DNA from: Pseudomonas sp. 10S4
Lineage (GTDB): Bacteria; Pseudomonadota; Gammaproteobacteria; Pseudomonadales; Pseudomonadaceae
Length of the DNA stretch: 64,000 bases
Assembly (NCBI RefSeq): GCF_034344865.1
Contig: NZ_CP133774.1
Location: forward strand, 3,162,001-3,226,000
Direction of reading: 5' to 3'
Position 1 is the stretch's first letter; the number at the start of each line of letters is the position of its first letter. A program made the translations under genes and the position numbers. The notes under the pieces were generated by a model. That model saw nothing but the letters and a program-made list of their open reading frames with translations, was not told where the DNA came from and searched no databases. This document shows, piece by piece, positions 63,761-64,000 of the stretch.

Positions 63761-63971
63761 TAGGGAGTTGGCGGATGTGGCGCGAGCGTCACAAAGCAAC
63801 TCGGTATACTTGACGTTTAATATGGTTGTATTTTCAATAGGTGCGTGTTTAAGCCTTCTGTTTTCTGATTTTGTTGATGAAGGCTTACTCAATGCATTGA
63901 TTTCATTTTCCGGCGTGATCATTGGTTTTGTGATTATGTCGATGTTTTTTCTGGCCGAAGTCAGTTTGTAG
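63708..63971 (+). CDS. Small two-helix membrane protein (87 aa)
   Basis: Not recognised. From ATG 63708 ([14 protein letters not shown]) it encodes an 87-residue protein with a short polar N-terminus (about 1-30), then two membrane helices at about 32-55 and 62-85 and almost no tail. GGAG lies 12 bases upstream. The gene overlaps the preceding one by 53 bases. A soluble protein coupled to a small membrane protein is the layout of some abortive-infection and toxin systems (sensor plus pore-forming effector), but no family match supports that here. The remaining 29 bases of the window are uninformative. Confidence 0.6.
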   Translation: MKFSYLLPEELRNVQLVNRELADVARASQSNSVYLTFNMVVFSIGACLSLLFSDFVDEGLLNALISFSGVIIGFVIMSMFFLAEVSL

Positions 63972-64000
63972 CTAAGCTCACATATGAGCAGACATTGCGG

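Overview
The window is a chromosomal segment of a fluorescent-group Pseudomonas. Three things show this. The gene order matches the PAO1 region running from mexK/plsB to rpoS/mutS. Most intergenic gaps hold the 'TGTGGGAGCGGGCTTGCTCGCGAA' type of REP palindrome typical of P. fluorescens-like genomes. The rpoS-rsmZ-fdxA order is diagnostic of Pseudomonas. Almost everything is housekeeping; the only clearly accessory DNA is the last ~1.3 kb, beyond mutS.

Layout. 1-5.6 kb: the 3' part of a MexK-like RND efflux pump, a DUF4197 protein, a YbaY-type lipoprotein and plsB. 5.7-15.7 kb: a cold-shock protein, an unknown protein, rlmA-dapE, an NdvB-like GH17-GT2 glucan enzyme, tcdA, csdE-csdA, dapD and a YffB/ArsC-like protein. 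16-18.9 kb: a small unknown gene bracketed by direct repeats, an NhaP antiporter and an orphan astacin-like metalloprotease. 19-24 kb: map-glnD-dapC on the minus strand. 24-45 kb: one long plus-strand run rpsB-tsf-pyrH-frr-uppS-cdsA-dxr-rseP-bamA-skp-lpxD-fabZ-lpxA-lpxB-rnhB-dnaE-accA-tilS, covering translation, the MEP/undecaprenyl pathway, phospholipid and lipid A synthesis and outer-membrane assembly. 45-50.6 kb: pyrG-kdsA-eno-ftsB-ispD. 50.7-53.7 kb: the formaldehyde module gfnR/adhC-fghA. 53.7-59 kb: ispF-truD-surE-pcm-nlpD-rpoS. 59-62.5 kb: the GacA-controlled sRNA rsmZ, fdxA and mutS. 62.7-64 kb: a low-GC unknown operon at the mutS edge, which in this group is a known insertion hotspot.

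Data quality matters here. Five otherwise intact housekeeping genes (mexK, dapC, glnD, rseP, tilS) each carry one single-base indel, mostly in homopolymers. The middle of eno is scrambled across several frames and resembles an actinobacterial enolase, while its two ends are Pseudomonas. Because several of these genes are essential, sequencing or assembly error is the likeliest cause. The same error type probably splits the unknown gene at 62760-63760.

The best candidate for something undescribed is that terminal operon: a soluble protein of about 333 residues (if the frame break is repaired) overlapping a small two-helix membrane protein.
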